64,000 bases of DNA from the NCBI RefSeq assembly GCF_001597725.1, contig NZ_LUTR01000002.1, positions 248,001 through 312,000 on the forward strand. The letters are read 5' to 3'. The notes beneath the pieces were generated by a model that ran no database searches, had not been told where the DNA came from, and worked only from the letters and a program-made list of their open reading frames with translations. Positions 46,267 through 55,514 of the stretch are shown piece by piece. A program made the position numbers and the translations under genes. The stretch comes from Neptuniibacter marinus (GTDB taxonomy: Bacteria > Pseudomonadota > Gammaproteobacteria > Pseudomonadales > Balneatricaceae). The stretch's first letter is position 1, and each line of letters starts with the position of its first letter.

Positions 46267-47631
46267 CTATTTAAAATCTTTCTTATCTAGGCCATATTTC
46301 TTCATTTTGTCGTACAGTGTTTTCCTTGGTAGACCTAAGCTGATTAATGTTTCTTTGATAGACCCTCCACAACGAGATAACTCAGCTTGGATCAACATAC
46401 GTTCAAATTGGTCTACTTTATCAGGCAAGGTCATATGGTTGCTTGCGTTAACATCAGTAATCGGCCTATTTTCAAAATCGAATGAACAGCTCTCCCCGAG
46501 TAATACATAGCGTTCAGCCAAATTACGCAACTCACGCACATTGCCAGGCCAATCATGCATCATTAAACTATGCATCCGTTCAGGGGATAATAAAGGTACC
46601 TCTCGGCCATATTGAGAAGATGCTATTAAGGCAAAATGTTGAAATAACATGCCAACATCATCTCTACGCTCACGTAAGGCTGGAATATCAACCCGCACTA
46701 CATTTAAGCGATAATACAGATCCTCTCTAAATTCACCTCGCTCCGCCGCTTCCTTTAAATCCACTTTAGTGGCGGCGATTACACGCAGATCCAGAGGTAT
46801 AATTTCATTCGCGCCTAAGCGCTCTATTGACCTATCTTCCAATACCCTCAATAACTTAATCTGCAAAGTCATCGGCATGCTCTCTATCTCATCGAGAAAT
46901 AGAGTACCTTCATTGGCATATTCAAATTTTCCGATCCGTCGAGCCTTAGCATCAGTAAACGCACCTTTCTCATGCCCAAACAGCTCTGACTCAATTAAAT
47001 TTTCAGGCACCGCACCACAATTAATCGCTACAAAATTTTTATCGCTACGATAACTATGTTCATGAATATAACGCGCGAGTAGGTCTTTCCCTGTACCGGT
47101 TTCACCTAAAATCAAAATATCAGCGGGGGTATCCGCTATGGTATGCACTAAGTTTCGTACTTGGGCAATAGGTCCTGTTTTACCAATAATTCGAGGGCCC
47201 GGCACACTTTGCGCTTCAAGCTCCTGCTTTAGACGACGGTTTTCAATAATAAGATGACGCTTTTCTATAGCTCGACGTACCACATCAAGCAACAGCTCAG
47301 AGGAAAAGGGTTTTTCTATAAAGTCATAAGCACCGTCACGCATTGCGCTTACAGCCATAGATATATCACCATGTCCAGTAATCAAAATAACGGGCAGCGT
47401 GGCATCTAAAGCCACCACTTGCTTCATCAAATCTAAACCATCTATACCGGGTAGATTGATATCGGTAATTAAAATCCCTGGCCAATCAGATGTAATAATA
47501 TTCAACGCTTGTTCGGCTGTTTCTAGCGCCGTAACGTCATACCCTCCAAGCTCTAAAGCCTGCCCCGCTGCCAAACGGATATGCTTCTCATCATCAACAA
47601 GAATAATGGGCAGGGGACTCTGATCACTCAT
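46267..47631 (-). CDS. dctD: C4-dicarboxylate response regulator, sigma-54 activator
   Basis: This 454-residue NtrC-class activator has a receiver domain at 8-120 with phosphorylated Asp57 (ITDINLPGIDG). Its AAA+ domain (145-380) carries Walker A GETGTGKDLLARYIH near 176 and Walker B GTLFLDEIESMP. A Fis-type helix-turn-helix forms the last 45 residues (KETLISLGLPRKTLYDKMKK). The sigma-54 contact loop reads GAFTDA (223-228) instead of GAFTGA. ATG at 47631 with GGAA before it is used, not the TTG at 47643. DctB lies 21 bases upstream. Confidence 0.93.
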   Translation of the reverse strand: MSDQSPLPIILVDDEKHIRLAAGQALELGGYDVTALETAEQALNIITSDWPGILITDINLPGIDGLDLMKQVVALDATLPVILITGHGDISMAVSAMRDGAYDFIEKPFSSELLLDVVRRAIEKRHLIIENRRLKQELEAQSVPGPRIIGKTGPIAQVRNLVHTIADTPADILILGETGTGKDLLARYIHEHSYRSDKNFVAINCGAVPENLIESELFGHEKGAFTDAKARRIGKFEYANEGTLFLDEIESMPMTLQIKLLRVLEDRSIERLGANEIIPLDLRVIAATKVDLKEAAERGEFREDLYYRLNVVRVDIPALRERRDDVGMLFQHFALIASSQYGREVPLLSPERMHSLMMHDWPGNVRELRNLAERYVLLGESCSFDFENRPITDVNASNHMTLPDKVDQFERMLIQAELSRCGGSIKETLISLGLPRKTLYDKMKKYGLDKKDFK

Positions 47632-47652
47632 ATAAGATTCCAACTATCTATT

Positions 47653-49908
47653 TTAAGAAATAACATTATCAGGTGCTTGAGCTATAGGTAAACAAATCTT
47701 AAAGACAGCACCACCTTGGGGATGATTCTCTACTGATAATTGCCCTCCCATACTTTCAATAATTCGGAATGAGATTGATAGCCCTAAACCTAAACCTTGC
47801 CCTGCTTTTTTTGTTGTATAAAACGGTTCAAAAACTCGATTTAAATCATCTTCAGGAACCCCTAGCCCATGGTCTCTCACCAGTAGAACCGTCCACTTTG
47901 GTTCGTTATATAGTTCGATATCAACCACGGGGGCCTGTTCGCTTTCCATCGCCTGAAGCGCATTACTGATCAGATTCACTAGCACTTGCTCTAAACGCAC
48001 AGTATCACCCATTACATAACTACGATCTAAGTCATGTGGCCAGTTAACCTGGGCTTTTACCTTATTAAGGCGGCCATACATTATCGACATAGCCCCATCA
48101 TGTACGTTTTTAAGACAGACAGGTTCAGCATTTCCTGACGTTTTTCGTGAGAACTCTTTCAATGGATGGATAATTTTAGCCATCCTTTCCGTTAATTTAC
48201 TTATCTCATTCAAATTCTTTTCAGCCGTATCCGTACGCCCTAGCTTAAGAAAAGCCTGTGCATTATCAGCATAAGTACGAATAGCCGTTAGCGGTTGATT
48301 AAGCTCATGGTTAATACCAGCTGACATCTGCCCTAATACCGCCAGTTTTGCCGTCTGAATCAACTCATCTTGTGTATTCTGATGTTTTTCAACCTCTTCC
48401 AACAGCTTTCTATTCGCATCTGTTAGATCAGCCGTTCGCTCTTCAACACGGTGTTCAAGAAGCTCTCGAGCATGCTTCAGCTCCTCTTCATACTGCTTAC
48501 GTTGCGTAATATCGTGGATCGTGACAATAAACCGTTTAATCGCACCATAATCCATATGCCCAATAATTAATTCAATTGGAAAAACCGAACCGTTTTTACG
48601 TAAGCCCCGCGCCTCGGTGAATAACTCACTTTGACGATCCTCATCTGATGCGGTCAGATGCTGCCAACAGATTGCTCTATCTTCTTGGGCTAAGAGTTTA
48701 CTGATATATTCAGATCTAACATTGACCTCATCATACCCAAATAGCTTCTCACCCATAGAGTTCATGCTTTCAATCCGCCCTTGAGCATCTAAGGTAATCA
48801 AGCCCGCTTGGGTATTATCAATTATCGCCCTAACTCTCGTTTCATTCTCTTCTAGTGCTTTTGTTTCCAGTAATTTAAAACGTGCCCGCTCCCGAGTAAT
48901 ACGCTGTCGAGTCAGTAATACCATGATCAACAAAACTAAGGCGATAAAGATAAACCCTATAGTCAAAGCGGTATAAAACATTTTAACTTTGACAGACTTA
49001 GTACTCGCTAAGACAACAACCGTAAGACCGCTATCTTCTAAGTCTCTACTTTGTAGAAGAAATTCTTTCGCTTGAACCCCGTCTAAGGCTTCGTTATTGA
49101 TCCTATCCCCATCCACCAGTGTGACGAGTGTACCGCCCTCTTCACGCTCTTTTTTCTCAATAATATCTAGGGCTGTTAATTGGTGATCCCCGTACCTTAA
49201 ACTTTCTGCTATTCGCTGAACCGCTTGTTGAGATAAAGGTTTAAGGGTTCGAAACTTCCAGTCGGTCTGAGTTGATATAAAAATCACCCCATCTTCATCT
49301 GTTACTAAGATGTCTAAATCAGGGTCTGTCCAATCCGATTCAATCTCATTTAAATCAATTTTAACAACCACGACACCAACAATTTGATGATGCTCGTAAA
49401 CTGGGTAGGAAAAGTAATAGCCTCTTTTTTTCGACACAGAGCCTAACGCAAAATAACGCCCTACTTTTCCTTCCATGGCATCTTTAAAGTAGGGCCTAAA
49501 CGCATAGTTCTTACCTACAAAAGAGCGCTCATTCGCCCAATTGCTTGCAGCAATAGTTAGCCCGAGGTTATTCATCAAATACACATCTGCAGCATTGATC
49601 GATTGATTAACCTGTTCCAGATAGATATTAGCCCGCTGTGTCGATAAATTATCCGGCCATTGAAGCGCATCGGTCAAAGTAGAATGAGATGATAAAAGTT
49701 TAGGTAGGTCTTTATAGCGATCCAACTTTTGCTGAAGGCTCAAAATATAACGGTTTAAATCAGCACTAGAACGATGCTGTAGCTCATCCAGCCCTTGAGT
49801 ACGACTGATTAAGGTTGTTTGCACAACAACAACGACAAAAGTAGAAACCAGAAAGGTCACGAATAGCAATCGGTAACGACGCCAAGTTGTCGATAAAATA
49901 TGAGACAT
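47653..49908 (-). CDS. dctB: C4-dicarboxylate sensor histidine kinase with PAS domain
   Basis: This 751-residue membrane kinase has TM1 (about 14-34), a double-Cache periplasmic domain (to about 315), TM2 (316-340), a PAS domain (about 365-480, TQAGLITLDAQGRIESMNSM), a coiled coil, HisKA with the phospho-histidine in AGINHELNQPLTAIRTYADN, and HATPase (NLISNALQAME, DHGLGVP, GQGLGLGLSI). An added PAS before the kinase core is an extension relative to simple DctB proteins. It likely senses succinate, fumarate or malate and phosphorylates DctD. Confidence 0.92.
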   Translation of the reverse strand: MSHILSTTWRRYRLLFVTFLVSTFVVVVVQTTLISRTQGLDELQHRSSADLNRYILSLQQKLDRYKDLPKLLSSHSTLTDALQWPDNLSTQRANIYLEQVNQSINAADVYLMNNLGLTIAASNWANERSFVGKNYAFRPYFKDAMEGKVGRYFALGSVSKKRGYYFSYPVYEHHQIVGVVVVKIDLNEIESDWTDPDLDILVTDEDGVIFISTQTDWKFRTLKPLSQQAVQRIAESLRYGDHQLTALDIIEKKEREEGGTLVTLVDGDRINNEALDGVQAKEFLLQSRDLEDSGLTVVVLASTKSVKVKMFYTALTIGFIFIALVLLIMVLLTRQRITRERARFKLLETKALEENETRVRAIIDNTQAGLITLDAQGRIESMNSMGEKLFGYDEVNVRSEYISKLLAQEDRAICWQHLTASDEDRQSELFTEARGLRKNGSVFPIELIIGHMDYGAIKRFIVTIHDITQRKQYEEELKHARELLEHRVEERTADLTDANRKLLEEVEKHQNTQDELIQTAKLAVLGQMSAGINHELNQPLTAIRTYADNAQAFLKLGRTDTAEKNLNEISKLTERMAKIIHPLKEFSRKTSGNAEPVCLKNVHDGAMSIMYGRLNKVKAQVNWPHDLDRSYVMGDTVRLEQVLVNLISNALQAMESEQAPVVDIELYNEPKWTVLLVRDHGLGVPEDDLNRVFEPFYTTKKAGQGLGLGLSISFRIIESMGGQLSVENHPQGGAVFKICLPIAQAPDNVIS

Positions 49909-50045
49909 AAATTTATGGCCAGTGAGGTTATCTGCTCGTTTATTAAAGCTCTTTTTATACTTAGTATCTAGAAATACTTAATTCGTACACTTAGTAGCAC
50001 TATACTAGAGTCTAATGTTTCTCAAATACGGAGCAAATTTTTCTC

Positions 50046-51482
50046 ATGTTGAAACGTACAAAAATTGTTGCCACTTTAGGCCCATCCACTGACCAGCCTG
50101 GTGTATTGGAAGAGATTCTTCGTAATGGGGTAAACACAGTCCGCCTAAATTTCTCCCATGGCAGCGCAGCAGATCACCGAAAAAGAGCCAGTGACATTAG
50201 AAAAACAGCACGTAAACTGGGATTATCCATCGCAATACTTGGTGATTTGCAAGGTCCAAAAATTCGTATTGCTCGTTTCAAAGATGATCGCATTACTCTT
50301 AAGAAAGGTGATCAATTCACATTAGATGCACAACTCGGCAACCAAGATGGCAACCAACAGCAAGTTGGAATTGATTATAAAGCGCTTCCAGAAGACAGTT
50401 CGGCTGGAGATATTTTGCTGTTAGATGATGGCCGCGTGCAGCTCAAAGTTTTGAGCATTGATGGAAGCCGAATTCTGACAGAAGTTGTGATTGGCGGCCC
50501 ACTTTCAAATAATAAAGGCATCAACCGTCAAGGCGGTGGCCTTTCTGCTGCCGCCCTAACAGAAAAAGACAGAAGAGATATTAAAGTTGCTGGCGAAATC
50601 GATATGGACTACATCGCCGTATCGTTCCCTCGTAATGCAGAAGACCTGCACGAAGCCCGTAGATTATTGGATGAAGCGGGAAGCCGTGCGGAGATAATTG
50701 CTAAAATTGAACGTGCAGAAACCGTTGCCAGCAATGAAGCGCTAGATCAAATAATCCTTGCCTGTGACGGTATTATGGTTGCCCGTGGTGATCTAGGAGT
50801 AGAAATTGGGGATGCGGAACTTATCGGTGTACAAAAACATCTGATTCAACGCTCCAGAGAACTAAACCGCTTTGTCATTACCGCAACACAGATGATGGAG
50901 TCTATGATCGAAAACCCAATGCCTACCCGTGCAGAAGTTTTCGATGTTGCTAACGCTATCCTTGATGGAACCGATGCCGTCATGCTGTCAGCAGAGACCG
51001 CAGCAGGTCAACACCCTATAGAAGTCGTTAAATCAATGACCTCTATATGCCAAGGCGCGGAGAAACATCAAATAGCACGCCCAATGGAGACAAATATCTC
51101 CATAAAAATGGAACGTTTTGACGAAACTATCGCACGGTCTGCAATGTATACGGCTAACCATCTCATCGGTGTAAAAGCGATAATCTGCCTAACAGAATCA
51201 GGGTCTACTCCATTATGGATGTCACGTATCCGCTCGGGCTTACCTATATTTGCGCTAACTCGCAATGAAAGAACTATGCGCCGCACCGCACTTTATCGAG
51301 GTGTTGAACCGATCTTCTTTGATGCAACCCAGATCAGCGAGGATAAACTTAATACCGAAGTCCTTGCAGGTCTCAAAGCACGTAATCTACTCCAAACCGA
51401 CGATCTTGTTATCCTTACCCGTGGCGCAACTTTAGGAAAAGATGGCGGCACCAACTCAATGCAGGTATTAAGCGTACCCTGA
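50046..51482 (+). CDS. pyk: Pyruvate kinase
   Basis: This glycolytic enzyme turns PEP and ADP into pyruvate and ATP. The 478-residue protein has [20 protein letters not shown] at the N-terminus, [10 protein letters not shown], the active site IIAKIERAE and [14 protein letters not shown] near residue 240, and [20 protein letters not shown] near 280. It follows the GAPDH-free type, with the usual C-terminal allosteric domain. GGAG precedes the ATG and TATACT at 50001 is a likely -10 box. It neighbours gshA on the same strand but a hairpin separates them. Confidence 0.95.
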   Translation: MLKRTKIVATLGPSTDQPGVLEEILRNGVNTVRLNFSHGSAADHRKRASDIRKTARKLGLSIAILGDLQGPKIRIARFKDDRITLKKGDQFTLDAQLGNQDGNQQQVGIDYKALPEDSSAGDILLLDDGRVQLKVLSIDGSRILTEVVIGGPLSNNKGINRQGGGLSAAALTEKDRRDIKVAGEIDMDYIAVSFPRNAEDLHEARRLLDEAGSRAEIIAKIERAETVASNEALDQIILACDGIMVARGDLGVEIGDAELIGVQKHLIQRSRELNRFVITATQMMESMIENPMPTRAEVFDVANAILDGTDAVMLSAETAAGQHPIEVVKSMTSICQGAEKHQIARPMETNISIKMERFDETIARSAMYTANHLIGVKAIICLTESGSTPLWMSRIRSGLPIFALTRNERTMRRTALYRGVEPIFFDATQISEDKLNTEVLAGLKARNLLQTDDLVILTRGATLGKDGGTNSMQVLSVP

Positions 51483-51488
51483 GCCATT

Positions 51489-51527
51489 TTCATTAGAGCA
51501 GGTATTTTCTTTACCTGCTCTAATGAA
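51489..51527 (+). terminator. Terminator after pyk, 16-bp perfect hairpin
   Basis: The stem TTCATTAGAGCAGGTA (51489-51504 approx.) pairs with TACCTGCTCTAATGAA (51512-51527) around a 7-base loop, followed only by a weak T-rich stretch (TTATTTCATTT). Confidence 0.75.
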
Positions 51528-51597
51528 TTATTTCATTTAAATCCGGTCAATATTGCGAACAATTCGTTTCATTGCAGCAATTTAGCGTTTGCTCAAT

Positions 51598-51603
51598 TAT
51601 AAT
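51598..51603 (+). promoter_or_regulatory. -10 box of gshA
   Basis: A perfect TATAAT lies 36 bases before the TTG start of gshA. A -35 box is not clear; TTGCAG at 51572 is 20 bases upstream, longer than ideal. Transcription would begin near 51610, which argues against the ATG at 51615 as start. Confidence 0.45.
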
Positions 51604-51638
51604 GCCCCCCTTCAATGAGTGACTTAAAGGATCAGCGT

Positions 51639-53219
51639 TTGTCTTCCACAACATCCTATTCCCAACTACAGCAGAAGCTCAGCTGGTTAAAAGAAAGTGG
51701 CCACGTTAATTTATTAACTCAGCTTCAGCATGGTTTAGAGAAAGAAGGTTTACGTGTAGATCTTGATAAAGAACTCGCACAAACTTCTCATCCTGTAGCC
51801 CTTGGGGCTGCTCTTACTCACGAATATATAACTACGGATTATTCTGAGTCGTTACTGGAGTTTATTACCCCAGTCTTTGAGCAGTCATCTGATGCATTAC
51901 AATTTTTGGCGGATCTACATCGCTACACCTACCAAAATTTGGACGAAGAGCTGATCTGGCCAGCCAGTATGCCATGCCACCTTTTAGATGAATCAATAAT
52001 TCCAATTGCCCGTTACGGCGATTCCAATGTTGGGAAGATGAAATACATCTATCGCGTAGGTTTAGAAAACCGCTACGGTAAGATGATGCAAACCATTGCC
52101 GGTATTCACTATAACTTTTCAATGCCTACCGACTTTTGGCCGATACTCCAAACCTACATGGGCGATAGCGGCTCCCTGCAAGAGTTCAGATCAGCCTCCT
52201 ATTTTAGCCTTATAAGAAACTTTCGCCGCTACTCTTGGTTATTAATCTATTTATTTGGTGCATCACCTGCGCTTTGTAGCTCTTTCCTAAAAGGGAAGAA
52301 ACACGCACTAGAGAGCTTATCAGGAGATACCCTCTATCTGCCTTATGCAACCTCTTTACGCATGAGTGATTTGGGTTATTCCAACAAAGCACAAGCGGGC
52401 CTTAATATCTGCTTTAACCACTTACATACTTATGCTAGCTCACTGAACCGAGCGATCCGCACACCCTACGAACCTTATGAAAGCTTAGGTGTTAAGGTCG
52501 ATGGGCAGTACAAACAGTTAAACGCTAACGTACTGCAAATTGAGAATGAATATTACAGCGATATCCGTCCTAAGCGTGTGACACAATCTGGCGAAAAGCC
52601 TGTACACGCATTGATTGCTCGCGGCGTGGAATATATCGAAGTACGTAATACCGATATAAATCCATTTTTACCTCTAGGTATAGATCAATGCCAAGCTGAT
52701 TTCTTAGACACCTTCTTGCTAACTTGCCTTCTAATGGAAGAAAGAGAGATTAGCACCGAAGAGTGCGATCAGATTAGTGAAAACCACCAGCGCGTTGTTA
52801 GCCGAGGCCGAGAACCAGGGTTAACGCTTCTCAAAAATGATCAGGAGATCGCTCTAGACCAATGGGGTAGTGAACTATTGCTAAAGATGCAACAAACAGC
52901 CGCTCTATTGGATGAAGCTTACGGAAGTACGAACTACGTACAATCGGTACAAGAACAACAAAAGAAATTAGACAATCCAGAACTCACTCCTTCAGCACAA
53001 GTACTAAAAGTAATGCGTGAGCAAAACCTAAGTCATAGCGAATTTGTTATGCAACAAGCCAAACTGCATAAACAAGCGCTCTTGTCTGACCCTATTGATC
53101 AGAACATGGAAGTTAAACTGAGAGATATGCAAGGTGACTCTCTGCAAGAACAGCGTGAGATTGAAGCGACTGACAGCCAAGATTTCGATAGTTATCTAGC
53201 TGAATACATGTCAAATTAA
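51639..53219 (+). CDS. gshA: Glutamate-cysteine ligase
   Basis: This enzyme joins glutamate and cysteine, the rate-limiting step of glutathione synthesis. It has the proteobacterial GshA type: LQHGLEKEGLRVDLDKELAQ near residue 28, the ESLLEFITPVFE region and the C-terminal RNTDINPFLPLGIDQCQADF. TTG at 51639 (526 residues) is preferred because AAAGGA lies 7 bases before it and E. coli gshA also uses TTG. An ATG at 51615 would add eight residues but has no ribosome site and lies close to the predicted transcript start. A hairpin terminator follows. Confidence 0.92.
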   Translation: MSSTTSYSQLQQKLSWLKESGHVNLLTQLQHGLEKEGLRVDLDKELAQTSHPVALGAALTHEYITTDYSESLLEFITPVFEQSSDALQFLADLHRYTYQNLDEELIWPASMPCHLLDESIIPIARYGDSNVGKMKYIYRVGLENRYGKMMQTIAGIHYNFSMPTDFWPILQTYMGDSGSLQEFRSASYFSLIRNFRRYSWLLIYLFGASPALCSSFLKGKKHALESLSGDTLYLPYATSLRMSDLGYSNKAQAGLNICFNHLHTYASSLNRAIRTPYEPYESLGVKVDGQYKQLNANVLQIENEYYSDIRPKRVTQSGEKPVHALIARGVEYIEVRNTDINPFLPLGIDQCQADFLDTFLLTCLLMEEREISTEECDQISENHQRVVSRGREPGLTLLKNDQEIALDQWGSELLLKMQQTAALLDEAYGSTNYVQSVQEQQKKLDNPELTPSAQVLKVMREQNLSHSEFVMQQAKLHKQALLSDPIDQNMEVKLRDMQGDSLQEQREIEATDSQDFDSYLAEYMSN

Positions 53220-53230
53220 AGAGTTATATC

Positions 53231-53273
53231 TTGGAATAAAAAATGCGGGCTTAGCCAGCATTTTTTATTCCAA
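53231..53273. terminator. Terminator between gshA and the FliL-like gene
   Basis: TTGGAATAAAAAATGC (53231-53246) pairs with GCATTTTTTATTCCAA (53258-53273) as a 16-bp perfect stem with an 11-base loop. Internal T and A runs allow use in both directions. Confidence 0.85.
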
Positions 53274-53289
53274 CGAACAATATATAAGC

Positions 53290-53694
53290 TTACTGAACAA
53301 CAAAGCTGGTAAAAAACAGGTCAGACACAAAGCTCTCGCTTTCTTCTGCAATGAGAACATCCTGTACGACTTTCAACGCTTTTTTAGCCAATATATTTTG
53401 TGCTTCAATCGTCCCAACCGTTTCATCATTTTGAGAACTTAACAAAAAGACCAAATCATTTCTGATTTGCGGCATGTGAGCATTAACCGCATGATGTGCC
53501 GATTCACTCGAAACTTGAATTGTTACTTCGCATTTAAGAAAACGAGGTTTACCTACACCATCCAAGTTCGTTGTGAATGACTTCAATTCGATATAGTTCA
53601 CATAATCTTCAACTGTTTTCTCTGTATCACCTTCAGCCCAAGCCAACTGCACAGAAAAAACCAATACCATTAATAAAGCCAGTCGTTTAAACAT
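53290..53694 (-). CDS. FliL-like exported protein (orphan)
   Basis: This 134-residue protein is likely of the flagellar basal-body FliL family. It has an N-terminal signal segment (MFKRLALLMVLVFSVQLAWA, with AWA as a possible cleavage site) and the FliL core YVNYIELKSFTTNLDG, CEVTIQV and HMPQIRNDLVFLLSSQ. FliL at the motor usually has an uncleaved membrane anchor; here the anchor looks cleavable. No flagellar gene is nearby, so a role outside the motor is possible. Such FliL-like genes beside gshA also occur in Pseudomonas. A weak upstream ORF (53695-53895) is rejected. Confidence 0.75.
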   Translation of the reverse strand: MFKRLALLMVLVFSVQLAWAEGDTEKTVEDYVNYIELKSFTTNLDGVGKPRFLKCEVTIQVSSESAHHAVNAHMPQIRNDLVFLLSSQNDETVGTIEAQNILAKKALKVVQDVLIAEESESFVSDLFFTSFVVQ

Positions 53695-53958
53695 TTATCG
53701 CCCCGTAAAATCCAACAATATTCCGAGTATAACCCGCTCAGGTAATGCCCAACAGCCGCTCTGGAGAATATTTTCACTCAAGTACAGAAAAATAGCACTG
53801 GAACCATGAAGCAACTCAATAAAAATGCGTTTTTCAGACAATGGCTGTTGCGCCTTGAAACAGCTTAGGAATATGATGGTTAAACCAAAGAGCAAAAGTA
53901 TTGTTACAAACTTATTCTTATATGACTGCCTAAATTAAAGGCAGCAAAGGAGCGCATA

Positions 53959-54432
53959 ATGTTAGAAAAATGTAAGAGCGCTAAGGAACGTTGGGGCGGT
54001 GTCAGCGAAATTATTGATAATTGGTTAGAGGGACGGCAGCGATTGATCAGCCTATTTGTCCATCTACCTGAACAACCAATCGATGATGAACTCAATCTAC
54101 GTGTTCAAACCTTCTGCCAAGTAATGATGGATTACCTCTCTTCTGGGCACTTTGAAGTTTATGAACAGCTACTACTTGAAGGCAGTGACTTCGCTGACGG
54201 TAGTTTAGAAGAGGGTCAAGAACTCTTACCTAAAATTCAGGTAAGTACGGACATTGCTCTAGACTTCAATGATGATTTTTCGACTTTATCTGAGCCGACC
54301 GTACAGACAATCAGAGAGTTCTCTGAGAATTTATCTAAACTCGGTGAAGCATTAGAGGAACGTTTTGAGTTAGAAGATAAAATGATCGCTGTACTGCATA
54401 CTTCTCATCAAGATGCTGTAGTGGCTGAGTAA
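53959..54432 (+). CDS. rsd: Regulator of sigma D (Rsd/AlgQ family)
   Basis: This 157-residue helical protein binds sigma-70 region 4 and sets it aside so that other sigma factors can act. The characteristic first helix MLEKCKSAKERWGGVSEIID and LISLFVHLPEQ, FCQVMMDYLSSGHFEVYEQL are the Rsd/AlgQ family motifs. AAGGAG precedes the ATG. It is followed after 10 bases by the WD40 lipoprotein gene on the same strand. Together with 6S RNA, Rsd gives two sigma-70 regulators in the window. Confidence 0.9.
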   Translation: MLEKCKSAKERWGGVSEIIDNWLEGRQRLISLFVHLPEQPIDDELNLRVQTFCQVMMDYLSSGHFEVYEQLLLEGSDFADGSLEEGQELLPKIQVSTDIALDFNDDFSTLSEPTVQTIREFSENLSKLGEALEERFELEDKMIAVLHTSHQDAVVAE

Positions 54433-54442
54433 GGATTAAATC

Positions 54443-55420
54443 ATGCCGCGTGTCGTAAAATCTATTCTAGCCGCTAGTGGTTTACTCGTCCTTGCAGGGT
54501 GTGACAGCGGCGATGCACCCTCAGCATGGAAAGAGTACGCCCTCCGAGGGGCGTACACGGCAAGCATATCCACAGAAGGAACCTACAGCGTGATCGGCTC
54601 ATTCGATCACGGTGGAAGTTTATGGGAACTCGACAACCACGAGCGTCTCTACAATTGGAATCATCGAGCAAATACACCTTCTATTATTGCCGCGACCGCC
54701 TTCTCTCCTGAAGAGAGTTATGCCGCCACAGCGGACCAACAGAATCTTGTTCTTTGGAGCCTAAGCACAGGTCAGGCAGAAGGGTTCTGGAGCTCTCCAG
54801 CCGAAATAATGCAAATGGATCTATCACCCAATGGCAATTATGCTCTTTTAGGATTAGCTAACCATACCGCCGTTTATTTTGATGTGAAAAGAGGTGGGGT
54901 TAAACGGACATTTCGCCATGATGCAAGAGTAAGGAGCGTCGATCTAAGCGATGATGGTTCTTTAGCTTTAACGGGATCAGACGCTTACAAAGTCAAACTC
55001 TGGAGTGTTGAAACCGGCGAACTACTACAAGAGCTAACCTTAGGAAATGTAGTCGATACCGTTGCTCTTTCACCTAATAAAAAAACGGCCTTTAGTTCAG
55101 GTAGTTTGGATAAAGCGATTATCTGGGATATTGATTCAGGTAATGAAATTCATACACTGAGCAACATCGCTAGTTTTTCTCAAAAGAGAATCAGCTATCT
55201 CAGTGCCCGTTTTTCCCCTGACAGCCAGCAACTACTCACAGGTACCGCCTCAGGTTTAGTGCAATTATGGGATGTAACCACTGGGGAAGAGTTAAAAAGC
55301 TGGAGAGTTCACCGCAGAGACGCCTACGGCCCAGTGCAAGCTGGAGTCTATGCCGTTGGCTTTGGCCAAGGGAAATATTATGCCCTTGCCTCTAATGGCA
55401 TAATGAACGAACTGAAATAA
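54443..55420 (+). CDS. WD40-repeat lipoprotein
   Basis: This 325-residue lipoprotein has a lipobox LVLAGC with modified Cys20 followed by Asp, which would favour inner-membrane retention by the E. coli rule. The rest forms a beta-propeller of about six or seven WD40-type blades, for example VKLWSVETGELLQELTL near residue 190, KAIIWDIDSGNEIHTL near 228 and GLVQLWDVTTGEELKSW near 272. AAGGA precedes the ATG. WD40 propellers are scaffolds, so it probably binds partner proteins in the periplasm. The partner is unknown. It is only 10 bases after rsd and probably cotranscribed with it. Confidence 0.85.
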   Translation: MPRVVKSILAASGLLVLAGCDSGDAPSAWKEYALRGAYTASISTEGTYSVIGSFDHGGSLWELDNHERLYNWNHRANTPSIIAATAFSPEESYAATADQQNLVLWSLSTGQAEGFWSSPAEIMQMDLSPNGNYALLGLANHTAVYFDVKRGGVKRTFRHDARVRSVDLSDDGSLALTGSDAYKVKLWSVETGELLQELTLGNVVDTVALSPNKKTAFSSGSLDKAIIWDIDSGNEIHTLSNIASFSQKRISYLSARFSPDSQQLLTGTASGLVQLWDVTTGEELKSWRVHRRDAYGPVQAGVYAVGFGQGKYYALASNGIMNELK

Positions 55421-55452
55421 CAGTTCGATAAAAGCCCCCCGCACTACATAAC

Positions 55453-55494
55453 AAAAAAGGCCGCAACATTGTTAATAATGTTGCGGCCTTTTTT
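55453..55494. terminator. Bidirectional terminator between WD40 gene and the FKBP gene
   Basis: AAAAAAGGCCGCAACATT (55453-55470) pairs with AATGTTGCGGCCTTTTTT (55477-55494), an 18-bp perfect stem with a 6-base loop and runs on both sides. Confidence 0.93.
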
Positions 55495-55514
55495 ATTAAT
55501 CCAAAGAGAAGAGG

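Noticed and set aside
46208-46510. 100-codon + frame at the dctD 3' end
   Set aside because: Mostly antisense to dctD and composed of improbable residues; no ribosome site.
53695-53895. 66-codon frame upstream of the FliL-like gene
   Set aside because: Starts with TTG, has no ribosome site and no convincing protein pattern; it directly abuts the FliL-like start by chance.
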